Positions 27,712 through 36,747 are shown, counted from the stretch's first letter. The stretch: 64,000 nt of DNA from Sinobacterium norvegicum (GCF_923077115.1 NZ_CAKLPX010000003.1:482972-546971), one strand, 5' to 3'. Numbers and translations are program-made. Notes: generated by a model from the sequence alone, not told the origin.

Positions 27712-27912
27712 ATGTCGAAAGAGCAAACGCTTAAAAAAAGCCGAAGAGGTTTCTTAAAGTCGTCGTTACTGATAGGTGGCGCCGCAGCTGCAGCTGGTGC
27801 CGCAGCAGAGCTACCAGCAAATTCGGCTGCAGCGAGGCAAGAGCCGAAAAAGTTATCTCAGTCAGATGATACTGAGCATGTAAAAAACTATTACCAGACA
27901 CTCAAGCGCTGA
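27712..27912 (+). CDS. Small Tat-signal protein of formate dehydrogenase region
   Basis: 66 aa. Twin-arginine motif SRRGFLKSS followed by a hydrophobic alanine-rich stretch (about 19-36), then a short polar tail ending HVKNYYQTLKR. This matches the tiny Tat-targeted protein family regularly found just before formate dehydrogenase alpha genes. Separated from fdhA by 9 nt. Its function is unknown; perhaps an assembly or small structural subunit. Confidence 0.88.
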   Translation: MSKEQTLKKSRRGFLKSSLLIGGAAAAAGAAAELPANSAAARQEPKKLSQSDDTEHVKNYYQTLKR

Positions 27913-27921
27913 GAAAATATT

Positions 27922-30783
27922 ATGCAGCTCAAAAAAATAGGTGATCAATCTGCGGTTAAAAAGTCTGTATTAGGGCTTAATCGTCGGCATTTCATTAAAG
28001 GGGCAGGGATGACTGCGGGTGGTATATCTGCTGCAAGTATTTTCTCTGGTCTAGCAATCGGCAAGGTCAAGGCGGAAGAAACAGCCGTCGATATTAGTGC
28101 GCCGAAAACAGTTAAACGCACAATATGTTCACACTGCTCTCATGGCTGTGGTGTTTATGCCGAAGTACAGCAAGGGGTGTGGACGAAACAAGAGCCTGCT
28201 TTCGATCACCCATTCAACGCTGGTGGACACTGCGCAAAAGGCGCGGCACTGCGCGATCATGGCAGCGGTGATAAACGCGTCAAATACCCGATGAAATTAG
28301 TTGCTGGTAAATGGCAGCGAATGAGCTGGGATGAGGCGCTGAATGATATCGGCGATAAGATGTTAAAGGTGAGAGAGGAGCAGGGTCCCGATGGCATTAT
28401 GTGGATTGGCTCCGCTAAATTTAGCAATGAACAAGCTTATTTTTATCGAAAGTTAGCCTCGTTATGGGGGACTAACAATACCGACCATTCAGCGAGGATA
28501 TGCCACTCAACAACAGTAGCCGGTGTGGCGAACACATGGGGCTACGGTGCGATGACTAATAGCTTTAACGATATGCATAATGCTAAATCGGTGTTGTTTA
28601 TTGGTTCCAACCCTGCCGAAGCGCACCCCGTCGGTATGCAACACATACTCATTGGTAAGGAGCGCGGATCGAAATTAATCGTATTTGATCCTCGTTATAC
28701 GCGAACGGCTGCACATGCTCATATCTTTGGCCAGATGCGCCCAGGCACCGATATTGCCGTTATCTGGGGTTTACTGTGGCATATTTTCGAAAACGGCTGG
28801 GAGGACAAGGAGTATATCAAGCAGCGAGTATACGCCATGGACCAGGTCATGGAGGTGGTCAAGCAATACACGCCAGAAGAAGTTGAGAAAATCAGCGGCA
28901 TTGATAAAGAGACGATGTATAAAGCGGCGCATACCTTGGCGCACAATAAGCCGGGCATGGTTTGCTGGGCGATGGGAGGAACCCAGCATACGGTCGGCAA
29001 TGGTAATACCCGAGCATATTGTATTCTAGAGTTAGCCTTGGGGAACATTGGGCAGCCCGGCGGTGGCGCCAATATATTCCGTGGTCACGATAATGTTCAA
29101 GGGGCTACCGACATGGGATGCTTGTCCAATACGCTGCCGGCCTATTATGGCTTGAGCGAAGGAGCTTGGAAACATTGGTCGGGTGTTTGGGGTGTCGATT
29201 TAGACTGGATAAAAGGGCGTTTCGACCAGACAAAATATGGTCAGGGGTACCCTATGAATACTACTGGCATTCCCTGTTCACGCTGGCCTGACGCGGTGCT
29301 TGAAGAGCCTGCAAAGCTGAGCCAAAAAGGTAATGTGCGTGGCGTCCTGTACTGGGGACAGTCAGTGAACACTATTACCCGTGGCGAGCATACGAAGAAA
29401 GCGCTCGACGCTTTGGATTTTATGGTGATCGTTGATCCTCACCCATCATCCACGTCTATTTTAGGTGATCGCAAGGACGGTATCTATCTATTGCCCGCGG
29501 CGACACAATTTGAAACCTATGGCTCGGTTACGGCCTCTAATCGGTCGATACAGTGGCGGGAAAAAGTTATAGAACCACTGTTTGAATCAAAGCCCGACCA
29601 TACCATTATGTATTTACTGGCTAAGAAACTAGGTATTGGTGAGCAGTTAACCAAGCATATACAGGTTAATGGCGAGGAGCCGTTGGTCGAGGACATCACC
29701 CGTGAGATCAATAAAGGCTGCTGGACCATTGGCTATACAGGTTCAAGCCCGGAGCGCTTAAAGAAACATCAGAAAAATTGGCATACCTTCAATTTTGATA
29801 CGCTTAAGGCTGAGGGTGGGCCTATTGATGGCGATTATTATGGCCTGCCTTGGCCTTGCTGGGGAACACCGGAGATGAATCATCCGGGCACGCCTATTTT
29901 GTATAATACCAGCATCCCCGTCTCGGAAGGCGGCCTATGTTTTAGAGCGCGCTTTGGTATTGAGCATGAAGGCACTAATTTATTAGCAGAGGGTTCTTAT
30001 CCCAAGGGCTCCGATATACAAGATGGCTACCCGGAATTCTCGGCGGCGATGTTACAGCAATTGGGTTGGTGGGATGACCTGACGGTGAAAGAGAAAACAG
30101 CGGCTGAAAATAAAAATTGGAAGACTGATTTGTCCGGTGGCATACAGCGTGTGGCGATAAAGCATGGCTGTGCGCCCTTTGGTAATGCAAAGGCCCGTTG
30201 TAATGTTTGGACCTTCCCCGACCACATCCCGATTCATCGTGAACCGCTATATACCGTTCGTCGTGATTTGCTACCCAAGTACGAAACACACGATGACTTT
30301 GAGTATATTTTTCGTTTACCGACACTCTATAAGTCGATTCAACAGCAGGATCACAGTGCCGAATTTCCCTTGATTATTACCAGTTTCCGTTTGGTTGAAT
30401 ACGAGGGTGGTGGTGAGGAAACACGATCAATATCTTGGCTTGCTGAATTACAGCAAGAGATGTTTGTCGAGGTTAACCCCGCGGATTGTAATGACTATGG
30501 TGTTCAACACGATGATATGGTTTGGTTGGAATCCCCTGAAGGTAATAAGATACAGGCCAAGGTGATGTCGACGCCAAGAATTGTTCGCGGTGTTATCGGT
30601 ATCCCTTATCACTTTGCGGGTCACTATGAAGGTAAAGATATTACTGACCGCTATCCAGAGGGAACCAAGCCTTACGTTTCAGGTGGTGCAGCAGACCAAC
30701 TTTGGACCTATGGTTATGACCCTGTGACAAATATTCAAGAAACCAAAGTGTCGATTTGTAAAATGACGAAAGTGACCGCCTAA
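27922..30783 (+). CDS. fdhA: Formate dehydrogenase, catalytic alpha subunit (cysteine type)
   Basis: 953 aa. Tat signal NRRHFIKGAGM at the N terminus. 4Fe-4S ligands Cys69, Cys72, Cys76 and Cys104 (CSHCSHGC...GGHCAKGA). The metal ligand is a true cysteine, Cys194, codon TGC, in RICHSTTVAG; in E. coli FdnG this residue is selenocysteine. The following His is also conserved. Bis-MGD-binding domains follow to the C terminus. It oxidises formate to CO2 in the periplasm and passes electrons through FdhB and FdhC to quinone. Adjacent TupABC makes tungsten a possible metal. Confidence 0.95.
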   Translation: MQLKKIGDQSAVKKSVLGLNRRHFIKGAGMTAGGISAASIFSGLAIGKVKAEETAVDISAPKTVKRTICSHCSHGCGVYAEVQQGVWTKQEPAFDHPFNAGGHCAKGAALRDHGSGDKRVKYPMKLVAGKWQRMSWDEALNDIGDKMLKVREEQGPDGIMWIGSAKFSNEQAYFYRKLASLWGTNNTDHSARICHSTTVAGVANTWGYGAMTNSFNDMHNAKSVLFIGSNPAEAHPVGMQHILIGKERGSKLIVFDPRYTRTAAHAHIFGQMRPGTDIAVIWGLLWHIFENGWEDKEYIKQRVYAMDQVMEVVKQYTPEEVEKISGIDKETMYKAAHTLAHNKPGMVCWAMGGTQHTVGNGNTRAYCILELALGNIGQPGGGANIFRGHDNVQGATDMGCLSNTLPAYYGLSEGAWKHWSGVWGVDLDWIKGRFDQTKYGQGYPMNTTGIPCSRWPDAVLEEPAKLSQKGNVRGVLYWGQSVNTITRGEHTKKALDALDFMVIVDPHPSSTSILGDRKDGIYLLPAATQFETYGSVTASNRSIQWREKVIEPLFESKPDHTIMYLLAKKLGIGEQLTKHIQVNGEEPLVEDITREINKGCWTIGYTGSSPERLKKHQKNWHTFNFDTLKAEGGPIDGDYYGLPWPCWGTPEMNHPGTPILYNTSIPVSEGGLCFRARFGIEHEGTNLLAEGSYPKGSDIQDGYPEFSAAMLQQLGWWDDLTVKEKTAAENKNWKTDLSGGIQRVAIKHGCAPFGNAKARCNVWTFPDHIPIHREPLYTVRRDLLPKYETHDDFEYIFRLPTLYKSIQQQDHSAEFPLIITSFRLVEYEGGGEETRSISWLAELQQEMFVEVNPADCNDYGVQHDDMVWLESPEGNKIQAKVMSTPRIVRGVIGIPYHFAGHYEGKDITDRYPEGTKPYVSGGAADQLWTYGYDPVTNIQETKVSICKMTKVTA

Positions 30784-30794
30784 GGAAGAAAGCA

Positions 30795-31418
30795 ATGGCC
30801 GAATCTGATTATAAGTTTCTATGTGATGGCGAGCGATGTATTGAATGTAATGGCTGTGTTGTCGCCTGTAAAAATGCCAATGATGTTCCGTGGGGGATGC
30901 AACGCAGAAGAGTGGTGACGCTCGATGATGGAGTTGTTGATAAGGAGGTTTCAATTTCTGTTGCCTGTATGCATTGCGGCGATGCACCTTGTGTAGAAGT
31001 ATGTCCGACACAAACCTTGTTTAAGCGTGAAGACGGCATCGTTCACCATAATAAAGATAATTGTATTGGTTGTGGTTACTGCTTTTATGCCTGTCCTTTT
31101 GGTGCGCCTCAGTACCCTCAAGATGGTTTTTGGGGACAGCGAGGTGAGATGGATAAGTGTACCTACTGTGCCGGTGGACCAGAGGAAGATTTATCGGCTG
31201 CTGAGTTTGAAAAATATGGTGCCAACCGAATTGCAGAGGGGAAATTACCCCTGTGTGCTGAAATGTGTTCAACCAAAGCTCTGATGGCCGGTGATGCGAC
31301 AACGGTTGCCAATATATTTCGCGAGCGAGTCGTCAACCGAGGGCATGCTAATGCTGGTTGGAGTCTGAACGATGCTCAATTTTCTAATGCTATGACAGGT
31401 AGTGAACAGCAGAAATAA
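30795..31418 (+). CDS. fdhB: Formate dehydrogenase, iron-sulfur beta subunit
   Basis: 207 aa. Sixteen cysteines arranged for four 4Fe-4S clusters: CIECNGCVVAC, CMHCGDAPCVEVCP, CIGCGYCFYACP and CTYCAGG...CAEMC. This is the Fdh3B type, shorter than E. coli FdnH and lacking its C-terminal membrane anchor. It relays electrons from alpha to the cytochrome b subunit. It follows fdhA by 11 nt. Confidence 0.93.
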   Translation: MAESDYKFLCDGERCIECNGCVVACKNANDVPWGMQRRRVVTLDDGVVDKEVSISVACMHCGDAPCVEVCPTQTLFKREDGIVHHNKDNCIGCGYCFYACPFGAPQYPQDGFWGQRGEMDKCTYCAGGPEEDLSAAEFEKYGANRIAEGKLPLCAEMCSTKALMAGDATTVANIFRERVVNRGHANAGWSLNDAQFSNAMTGSEQQK

Positions 31419-31433
31419 TGGACGGATAGGGCT

Positions 31434-32429
31434 ATGTGTAAACGAGTTGCACTGTTTTTAATGCTGATCTTTATGACTGCTTTGCCTATTGCAGAAGAGG
31501 TGAAGTCGTATGAAGATCTTGTTACCAAACCTGTTGCCGAGAGGCAGGTAATGCCAGCAGCGCAATGGGGACTGGTGGGGGACGGATTAGAAGGGGTAAC
31601 GAATTCTAACTCACCTCATGCTGGTGTTTTGGTCAATACGGGTACTATTGAGCCGCTCGAATTTCGCCAAAATGTAATTATTCCCATCGACGAGTGGGGC
31701 TACCTATTTGTCATTTTTCTTGTGGTTATCTTCTTTGTTATCAATGGTGCCGTTAAGATTGAGGCGGGCTTCTCAGGGGTTAAAATCCTCCGTTGGCCTG
31801 TTTCATCACGCATTATTCATTGGGGTTTGGCTGCTAGTTTTTTGATTCTCGCGTTGACAGGGCTGAGCATTATGATTGGCCGTTATGTAATCCGTCCCTA
31901 CCTCTCACCCGAAACATGGGGTAGTTATATGCAGTTCTGTGATCTTAGTCATAATTTCACAGCGCCGTTTTTTGTCATTTTCTGGTCTTTGGCCATTGTT
32001 AAGTGGATGCATCATCAGTTCCCCAAAAAGCACGATTGGGAGTGGATAAAATCGGCGGGAGGCTTTATAAACTTCAAGGGCCGGAAGGCTGTCCATCCTC
32101 CAGCAGGATTCTCTAACGCAGGGGAAAAAATACTATATTGGTTTATTCTTGTTGCCGGAGTTGGAATTATCACTTCTGGAGTTATTTTGCTCTTTCAAAA
32201 CCTTGACCCGACACGAGACTTTACCGTTATTGCACTGATAGTGCATGGCTTATTCGCGTTGACTCTAATGATTTTGATTATTGGTCATGTCAGTATGGCT
32301 GTATTCTTGGTTGAGGGTGGGTTCGAAACTATGCAAACTGGATATTGCGATGAGAACTGGGCCAAGCAGCATCATAATCTTTGGTATGATGAATTGGTTG
32401 AAAAAGATGAAATAAAATACAAGTCGTAA
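31434..32429 (+). CDS. fdhC: Formate dehydrogenase, cytochrome b gamma subunit
   Basis: 331 aa. Signal peptide (about 1-21), a periplasmic domain, then a membrane segment (about 84-104) and the four-helix cytochrome b core (about 123-148, 172-192, 230-255, 265-290). Candidate haem ligands are the histidines in RIIHWGLAAS, HNFTAPFF and IGHVSMAVFL. The N-terminal extension before the core is typical of the Fdh3C group. It delivers electrons from formate to the quinone pool. Confidence 0.92.
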   Translation: MCKRVALFLMLIFMTALPIAEEVKSYEDLVTKPVAERQVMPAAQWGLVGDGLEGVTNSNSPHAGVLVNTGTIEPLEFRQNVIIPIDEWGYLFVIFLVVIFFVINGAVKIEAGFSGVKILRWPVSSRIIHWGLAASFLILALTGLSIMIGRYVIRPYLSPETWGSYMQFCDLSHNFTAPFFVIFWSLAIVKWMHHQFPKKHDWEWIKSAGGFINFKGRKAVHPPAGFSNAGEKILYWFILVAGVGIITSGVILLFQNLDPTRDFTVIALIVHGLFALTLMILIIGHVSMAVFLVEGGFETMQTGYCDENWAKQHHNLWYDELVEKDEIKYKS

Positions 32430-32464
32430 GACGGTGATGACTTCGGGAAAATAGAATAATAAAA

Positions 32465-33736
32465 ATGACATCGATGATTGAAGCTACCCACTGCAAACAG
32501 GAGGGGGAGGTTCTTTATACCCCCAATGAAATTGTTGATTTGATGCTTGAGCGGATTGCTTCACAGGGCCCTGAGGTTGCAGTGGAGCAGCTTGAGCTGA
32601 AAAACTTAAGCGGTCGTATTTTAGCTGAAGATATAATTTCCCCTGTTGATATTCCACAATTTAACCATTCGGCGATGGATGGCTATGCTATCGCCTCAGC
32701 AGTTGAGCAGGTAACTTATCGGGTGATCGATAAAACCCTGGCTGGAGAGTCACCGACTGTTAAGCTTCTACCCGGCCAAGCCGTTGTTATTATGACTGGT
32801 GCACCTCTACCAGAGGGGGCTGACACGGTTGTGGTACAAGAGCTGGCAACGTTTAATGCCGCAGAGAGCACTGTAACTTGTAGTAGTGGCTTTAGGCGGG
32901 GGCAAAATATTCGATGGCAAGGTGAGGAAATAGTCACAGGCAAACAAGTATTGCACAAGGGGGTTGTATTGAACGCCCCAGCAATAGGGCAGCTTGCGAC
33001 ACTTGGGCTTACCTCGGTTTTAGTATTTAAACCTATAAAAATCAGTGTTTTATCAACAGGGTTTGAGCTGAAAGAACCAGGGGATATTCTTACGCAGGGG
33101 CAAATATATGACAGCAACCGTTATGCCCTAATGTCATTACTGCAGGCTGTTCCATGTGATATTGTTGATTTCGGCATTGTCCCAGATGACGCAGAGCATT
33201 TAAGGGATGCCTTAGCGTCAGCGGCGAAGCATGCTGATATAGTGATTAGCTCGGCAGGTATTTCTACTGGCGAGGCTGATTATGTTAAGTCGGCAATGAA
33301 TAAGCTTGGGGAGTTGAGTTTCTATCGGATGAAAATTCGCCCTGGAAGACCTTTGAGTATGGGTTTTTTGCAGCCAACCAACGATAGTTCGGCGCTATTT
33401 ATCGGATTTCCCGGTAACCCGGCAGCGGTACAGGTTACATTTAAAGTCTGTGTGGAGCCGTTGTTGCGAGCCATAGCCGGTTATCAGCCGCAACAGGTAA
33501 AGACCGAGAAGATCGAGGCCAAGCTATTGTCACCGCTGTCTTGCAAAAAGGGGCGGGTCGACTACTTCAGAGGCCGCTACCGGCAAGATCGAGCTTGTAT
33601 AGTAGTTGATAAAACTGGTTTTCAAGGTGCGGCACAGCTAAGTTCTTTGATTGAAGCCAACTGTCTTATCGAGGTCGGTGAGGATGTTTCCTCTCTTGAC
33701 CGCGGAGAGTGGGTTGATTTAATTCCGCTTTCTTAA
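32465..33736 (+). CDS. moeA: Molybdopterin molybdenumtransferase
   Basis: 423 aa (an ATG 9 nt further on is an alternative start). MoeA inserts molybdate (or tungstate) into adenylated molybdopterin. Domain signatures: MDGYA, VIMTGAPLPEGADTVV, GQIYDSNRYALMSLL, SSAGISTGEADYVK and FIGFPGNPAAVQVTF. Last gene of the formate dehydrogenase island, about 35 nt after fdhC, so the metal-insertion step is co-expressed with the enzyme. Confidence 0.95.
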   Translation: MTSMIEATHCKQEGEVLYTPNEIVDLMLERIASQGPEVAVEQLELKNLSGRILAEDIISPVDIPQFNHSAMDGYAIASAVEQVTYRVIDKTLAGESPTVKLLPGQAVVIMTGAPLPEGADTVVVQELATFNAAESTVTCSSGFRRGQNIRWQGEEIVTGKQVLHKGVVLNAPAIGQLATLGLTSVLVFKPIKISVLSTGFELKEPGDILTQGQIYDSNRYALMSLLQAVPCDIVDFGIVPDDAEHLRDALASAAKHADIVISSAGISTGEADYVKSAMNKLGELSFYRMKIRPGRPLSMGFLQPTNDSSALFIGFPGNPAAVQVTFKVCVEPLLRAIAGYQPQQVKTEKIEAKLLSPLSCKKGRVDYFRGRYRQDRACIVVDKTGFQGAAQLSSLIEANCLIEVGEDVSSLDRGEWVDLIPLS

Positions 33737-33846
33737 GGTTGTTTTCAGATATAACCGGACGCAGTAATCAAATATAACTTATCCCCTTAACATCTACCCC
33801 ATACGCTTGCCGATGATTACCCATAGGCGTAGTCTCCAGTAATTAT

Positions 33847-33866
33847 TTTATGATCGGCATCATAAA
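33847..33866. promoter_or_regulatory. Anr/FNR-like palindrome upstream of universal stress gene
   Basis: Perfect 8+8 inverted repeat TTTATGAT-CGGC-ATCATAAA. Its core ATGAT-N4-ATCAT differs from the FNR/Anr consensus TTGAT-N4-ATCAA in one base per half. It lies about 47 nt before the start of the universal stress protein gene. Regulation of this gene class by Anr/FNR is known in other gammaproteobacteria; here it is inference. Confidence 0.5.
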
Positions 33867-33912
33867 CAGGGAAGATTGATTATCTAATTATTGTAGGTAT
33901 CAGGGAGGGGTT

Positions 33913-34701
33913 ATGGATACGGCAATGGTCATTGTCGAGCCACATCTTGAGCGCCAGCCGGCGCTGGCTCGCGCCATCGATTGTGCGAAACTACATCAGC
34001 AGTCACTCCATATACACAGCTTTTTGCCGCAGACGAAAAACCCATCGGAGTTCTCTGAACAGTACCAAGAAGCGGAGGACTCTCTGCGTTATTATGTTAA
34101 CTTGGCGAGAAATAAAAATATTAATAGTGATTTTACGATCAGTACTGAGCGCTTTGAAAGTGCGCTGGTCAACTCCATGAGCAATCACAATAATTATTGC
34201 GTGTTGTTTCAAGATTTTGTCTCCAACCCTTGGTCGCTCCAGCTGTTTAAGAAGCACCCGGTGGTACGCTGGATGTTGGACAGCCCCTGTTCGATTAATA
34301 TTATTAAGGGGGTTCATAGTTGGCGAGATATGCGCTTGTTAGTTAATGTTGAAAACAGTAACGATGGCCATTTTCATAAATACCTTTTCAGTCATGAAAT
34401 GGAGGCAGGGGCTGTCGCCAAGCGTCTTGGTGCCGAAGTCTTTTACTTGGTGAATTATCATGATTCACTGCATTATCCCAATCGTCGCTGGATACTTGAT
34501 CATTATAATATTGATAATAGTAAAGTGATTTTTAAGAGCGGTGATCTAGGTGGTGCCTTGGTTGATGTGGCTAGAACAATCGGCAGTACTGCTATCTTGA
34601 CAGGGGTGCCCAGCAGCCGTGATCATGATCACAATGCCTATGAGCACGCTTTACAGACTGTGCTAGAGAAAAGTGATAATGATGTCATGATTCTTCATTG
34701 A
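33913..34701 (+). CDS. Tandem universal stress protein (UspE-like)
   Basis: 262 aa made of two Usp-like halves (about 1-135 and 136-262). Each half starts with a short beta strand (TAMVIVEPH; DMRLLVNVE) and ends with a terminal strand (SINIIKG; NDVMILH). The ATP-binding glycine motif is poorly preserved in both halves; GVPSSRDHDHN may be a remnant. Such proteins accumulate in stationary phase or low oxygen. An RBS GGGAGGGG precedes the ATG, and an Anr-like palindrome lies upstream. Confidence 0.75.
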   Translation: MDTAMVIVEPHLERQPALARAIDCAKLHQQSLHIHSFLPQTKNPSEFSEQYQEAEDSLRYYVNLARNKNINSDFTISTERFESALVNSMSNHNNYCVLFQDFVSNPWSLQLFKKHPVVRWMLDSPCSINIIKGVHSWRDMRLLVNVENSNDGHFHKYLFSHEMEAGAVAKRLGAEVFYLVNYHDSLHYPNRRWILDHYNIDNSKVIFKSGDLGGALVDVARTIGSTAILTGVPSSRDHDHNAYEHALQTVLEKSDNDVMILH

Positions 34702-34982
34702 TGTAGAGTGGTAGGTGCGATGACACCGTTTTTCATCAGGGCATGATAAATCTTTCTTGCGGTCTTTCCCAGCTTGCTGATCTGGCCAAGGTTTGGGGGG
34801 TTGTGATTATCGATTTCTTGTTCCCAGTGGCTGAGTTCACTGTCGATATATTCGAGCAGCTTAATACTGCAGCCCTTGCATTGACCGTGACACAAGGAGG
34901 AGGCAGGGGAGTCAATAGGTAGTGTTGCGCGAATTTCATCAATCAGCAATAGCATTGCTTGATCAGCTCTTGGTTTGCTCAT
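34695..34982 (-). CDS. Small hypothetical protein with CxxxCxxC motif
   Basis: 95 aa from the ATG at 34980-34982, preceded by a strong GGGAGG. Not recognised. A CHGQCKGCSIKLLEYIDSEL segment near residues 37-56 places three cysteines as a likely metal or Fe-S site; the rest is helical. It is convergent with the stress protein gene, overlapping its end by 7 nt. It could be a small regulatory or electron-transfer protein, but no function can be assigned. Confidence 0.65.
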   Translation of the reverse strand: MSKPRADQAMLLLIDEIRATLPIDSPASSLCHGQCKGCSIKLLEYIDSELSHWEQEIDNHNPPNLGQISKLGKTARKIYHALMKNGVIAPTTLHQ

Positions 34983-35046
34983 GAGGCCTCCCTTTCTTAC
35001 TGTTTTTAGCATATGCCTAGCCGAAGGTCGGGACAATAAGGACTTC

Positions 35047-35417
35047 TGCTTAGTAAGCCCCTGTTACTTAAGGCGAGCGCTGAGAAGGTCGATTTTACTG
35101 ATGAAAAAGAATGAGAAATAGGTATTGATGTCCTCACGACCAACTACTTGCTTGGTGGTTGTGTCGACTGTACTCGCTAGTATTTTTGCTGTTCCAGAGG
35201 TGCCACTATGATTCTCGAGTTAGTGAGTCAGTAATGCTTTTTTACCGACGGTTCTTCAAGACACTTTTTAACGCTTGCCATTCATTGGCGGGCTCAGTAA
35301 CGGAAATAGACTCGCCGAGACGGTAGATAATATAGCTGGTGTTAATTACCTGGGCGCTTGTTTGCCAACTCGAATGCCTTCGATAGCAGGGTGATCCAAT
35401 TTATGGTTTAACAGCAT
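35047..35417 (-). pseudogene. Decayed MBL-fold hydrolase remnant
   Basis: Between two intact genes, pieces of an MBL-fold protein can be read on the minus strand in different frames. From an ATG at 35415-35417 comes LDHPAIEGIRVGKQAPR then a stop. A second frame immediately gives INTSYIIYRLGESI followed by TEPANEW and QALKSVLKNRR then a stop. A third gives NHSGTSGTAKILAST, placed where intact proteins have HEDHSGN. The order follows the start of intact MBL hydrolases, but with at least two frameshifts and damaged metal ligands. It does not look like a copy of the neighbouring MBL gene. Function lost. Confidence 0.62.
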
Positions 35418-35496
35418 CGTGTGCTCCAGATGATAAAGACTAGGCCAAATTATCAGTCGATTAACCAATATTGAATCCACCCTGAGGAGGGAGTCG

Positions 35497-36423
35497 TTAC
35501 GGTTTTGATTGTTCAGCAAGGCTGGTGTTCACAATACTGATCCAAACAGGCTGCTTGATAAAGCCATGCCCCCAGTTCTGCCACTGCTGGCTAAGGCCTT
35601 GAGCCTGCATTTGTGTTAGTGACATACCCGCAGCGCGCATTGTTGCTACTTCGGCAGTGGTGCCACGTAACATGTCTCGGTAGCCAGCTAAGTCCTGTTT
35701 GCTGGCTAGGGGGCCATGGCCAGGAATAACGGCTGTGCTGTCATCAATCAGGGTTAACACGCTGTCGATATTATCGGCCATCGATACCACATTACCGCCA
35801 GTGGCAGTATCAATAAAGGGAAACATGCCGGCAAAATAGTGATCGCCGAGATGGACGGTGTTTGCCCGCTTAAATATCACAATTGAGTCGCCATCTGTGT
35901 GGCCATTAGAGAGGTGGAGTAGGGTGATATCCTCGTCATTAATGTGTAAGTTAAGTTGCTGTCGAAAGGTGACAGAGGGTAGGGCGTCATCGGGGTAGGG
36001 TGCCGACTTCATATTAAATAACTTAATTTCTTGGCTGGTTGATAGTCGCTTACGAACATTTTCATGGGCGATGATGACGGCATTTTGACCAAACTCGAGG
36101 TTGCCTTCGGTATGGTCGCCATGCCAATGGGTATTGATAATATATTGGAGGTTATCTCTGCCACCGTGTGATTCGAGGGCTGTGGCCAAGGCGCTAGAGA
36201 GGTCCTTGTAGTCGTCGTCGATTAAAACGATGCCGTCATCACCCTTGAGCAGGCCAATATTGCCACCCCTGCCCTGCAATAAATAAAGCTGCTCAGTAAT
36301 CTTTTGTTGCTTGAATGCCGTAGAGTCAGCGTGATGATCACTGTCGGCCAAGGCTGAGCCGAAAACCAACAGTGATAGCGCGGTGGTCAGGGTGAGTAAT
36401 AGCTGTGTCATTTCGATGTCCAT
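35497..36423 (-). CDS. Secreted MBL-fold metallo-hydrolase
   Basis: 308 aa (start also possible at 36411). A signal peptide ends near ALA (about 26). Zinc-site motifs of the MBL fold are intact: NTHWHGDHTEGN (HxHxDH), a later HTDGD, LGDHYF and PGHGP. Periplasmic hydrolases of this group include beta-lactamase-like and quinoprotein-relay-like proteins; the substrate is unknown. It stands alone, with the pseudogene remnant downstream and the acyl-CoA operon divergent upstream. Confidence 0.88.
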   Translation of the reverse strand: MDIEMTQLLLTLTTALSLLVFGSALADSDHHADSTAFKQQKITEQLYLLQGRGGNIGLLKGDDGIVLIDDDYKDLSSALATALESHGGRDNLQYIINTHWHGDHTEGNLEFGQNAVIIAHENVRKRLSTSQEIKLFNMKSAPYPDDALPSVTFRQQLNLHINDEDITLLHLSNGHTDGDSIVIFKRANTVHLGDHYFAGMFPFIDTATGGNVVSMADNIDSVLTLIDDSTAVIPGHGPLASKQDLAGYRDMLRGTTAEVATMRAAGMSLTQMQAQGLSQQWQNWGHGFIKQPVWISIVNTSLAEQSKP

Positions 36424-36747
36424 TTCGTAATTATTGTCACCGATAACCCTATCATGACTGGCTGTAAGTGCCTATAGACGCCCTCTCTAATGGGGGGGGA
36501 TTGGCTGATCAATTTTGACAGCGATATTGAGTTGAAATGCCATTGTCTTGCATTCGACGCTAATGAATACTCATACCCTACAAAAAGGCTGGTAGCTCGT
36601 CTTATGACACTGTTTTAGTGGCTTGATGATAGAAAAGTCGATCGTAGTGACAAATTCTATTCACTGACAAAAACGATTATCAGCTTAATAATCGCGCAAT
36701 AGATTTATTGCGCAGGTGGTGAACAATAACAATTAGGAGAACGACAC
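36424..36747. other. Intergenic control region of the acyl-CoA operon
   Basis: 324 bp between the divergent MBL gene and the first DUF35 gene. It should hold both promoters. It contains the palindrome at 36694-36713 (listed separately) and a G8 run near 36493. No gene is supported here. Confidence 0.5.
36694..36713. promoter_or_regulatory. Operator-like palindrome upstream of DUF35/thiolase operon
   Basis: Perfect inverted repeat GCGCAATA-GATT-TATTGCGC, ending 34 nt before the first DUF35 start codon. No T-run follows, and an mRNA hairpin so close to the RBS would be unusual. A repressor site (for example TetR-type) is more likely, but no regulator gene is adjacent. Confidence 0.5.

Noticed and set aside
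27922..30783. Possible selenocysteine in formate dehydrogenase
   Set aside because: The codon at the metal-ligand position is TGC (Cys194), and no in-frame TGA occurs in the gene.
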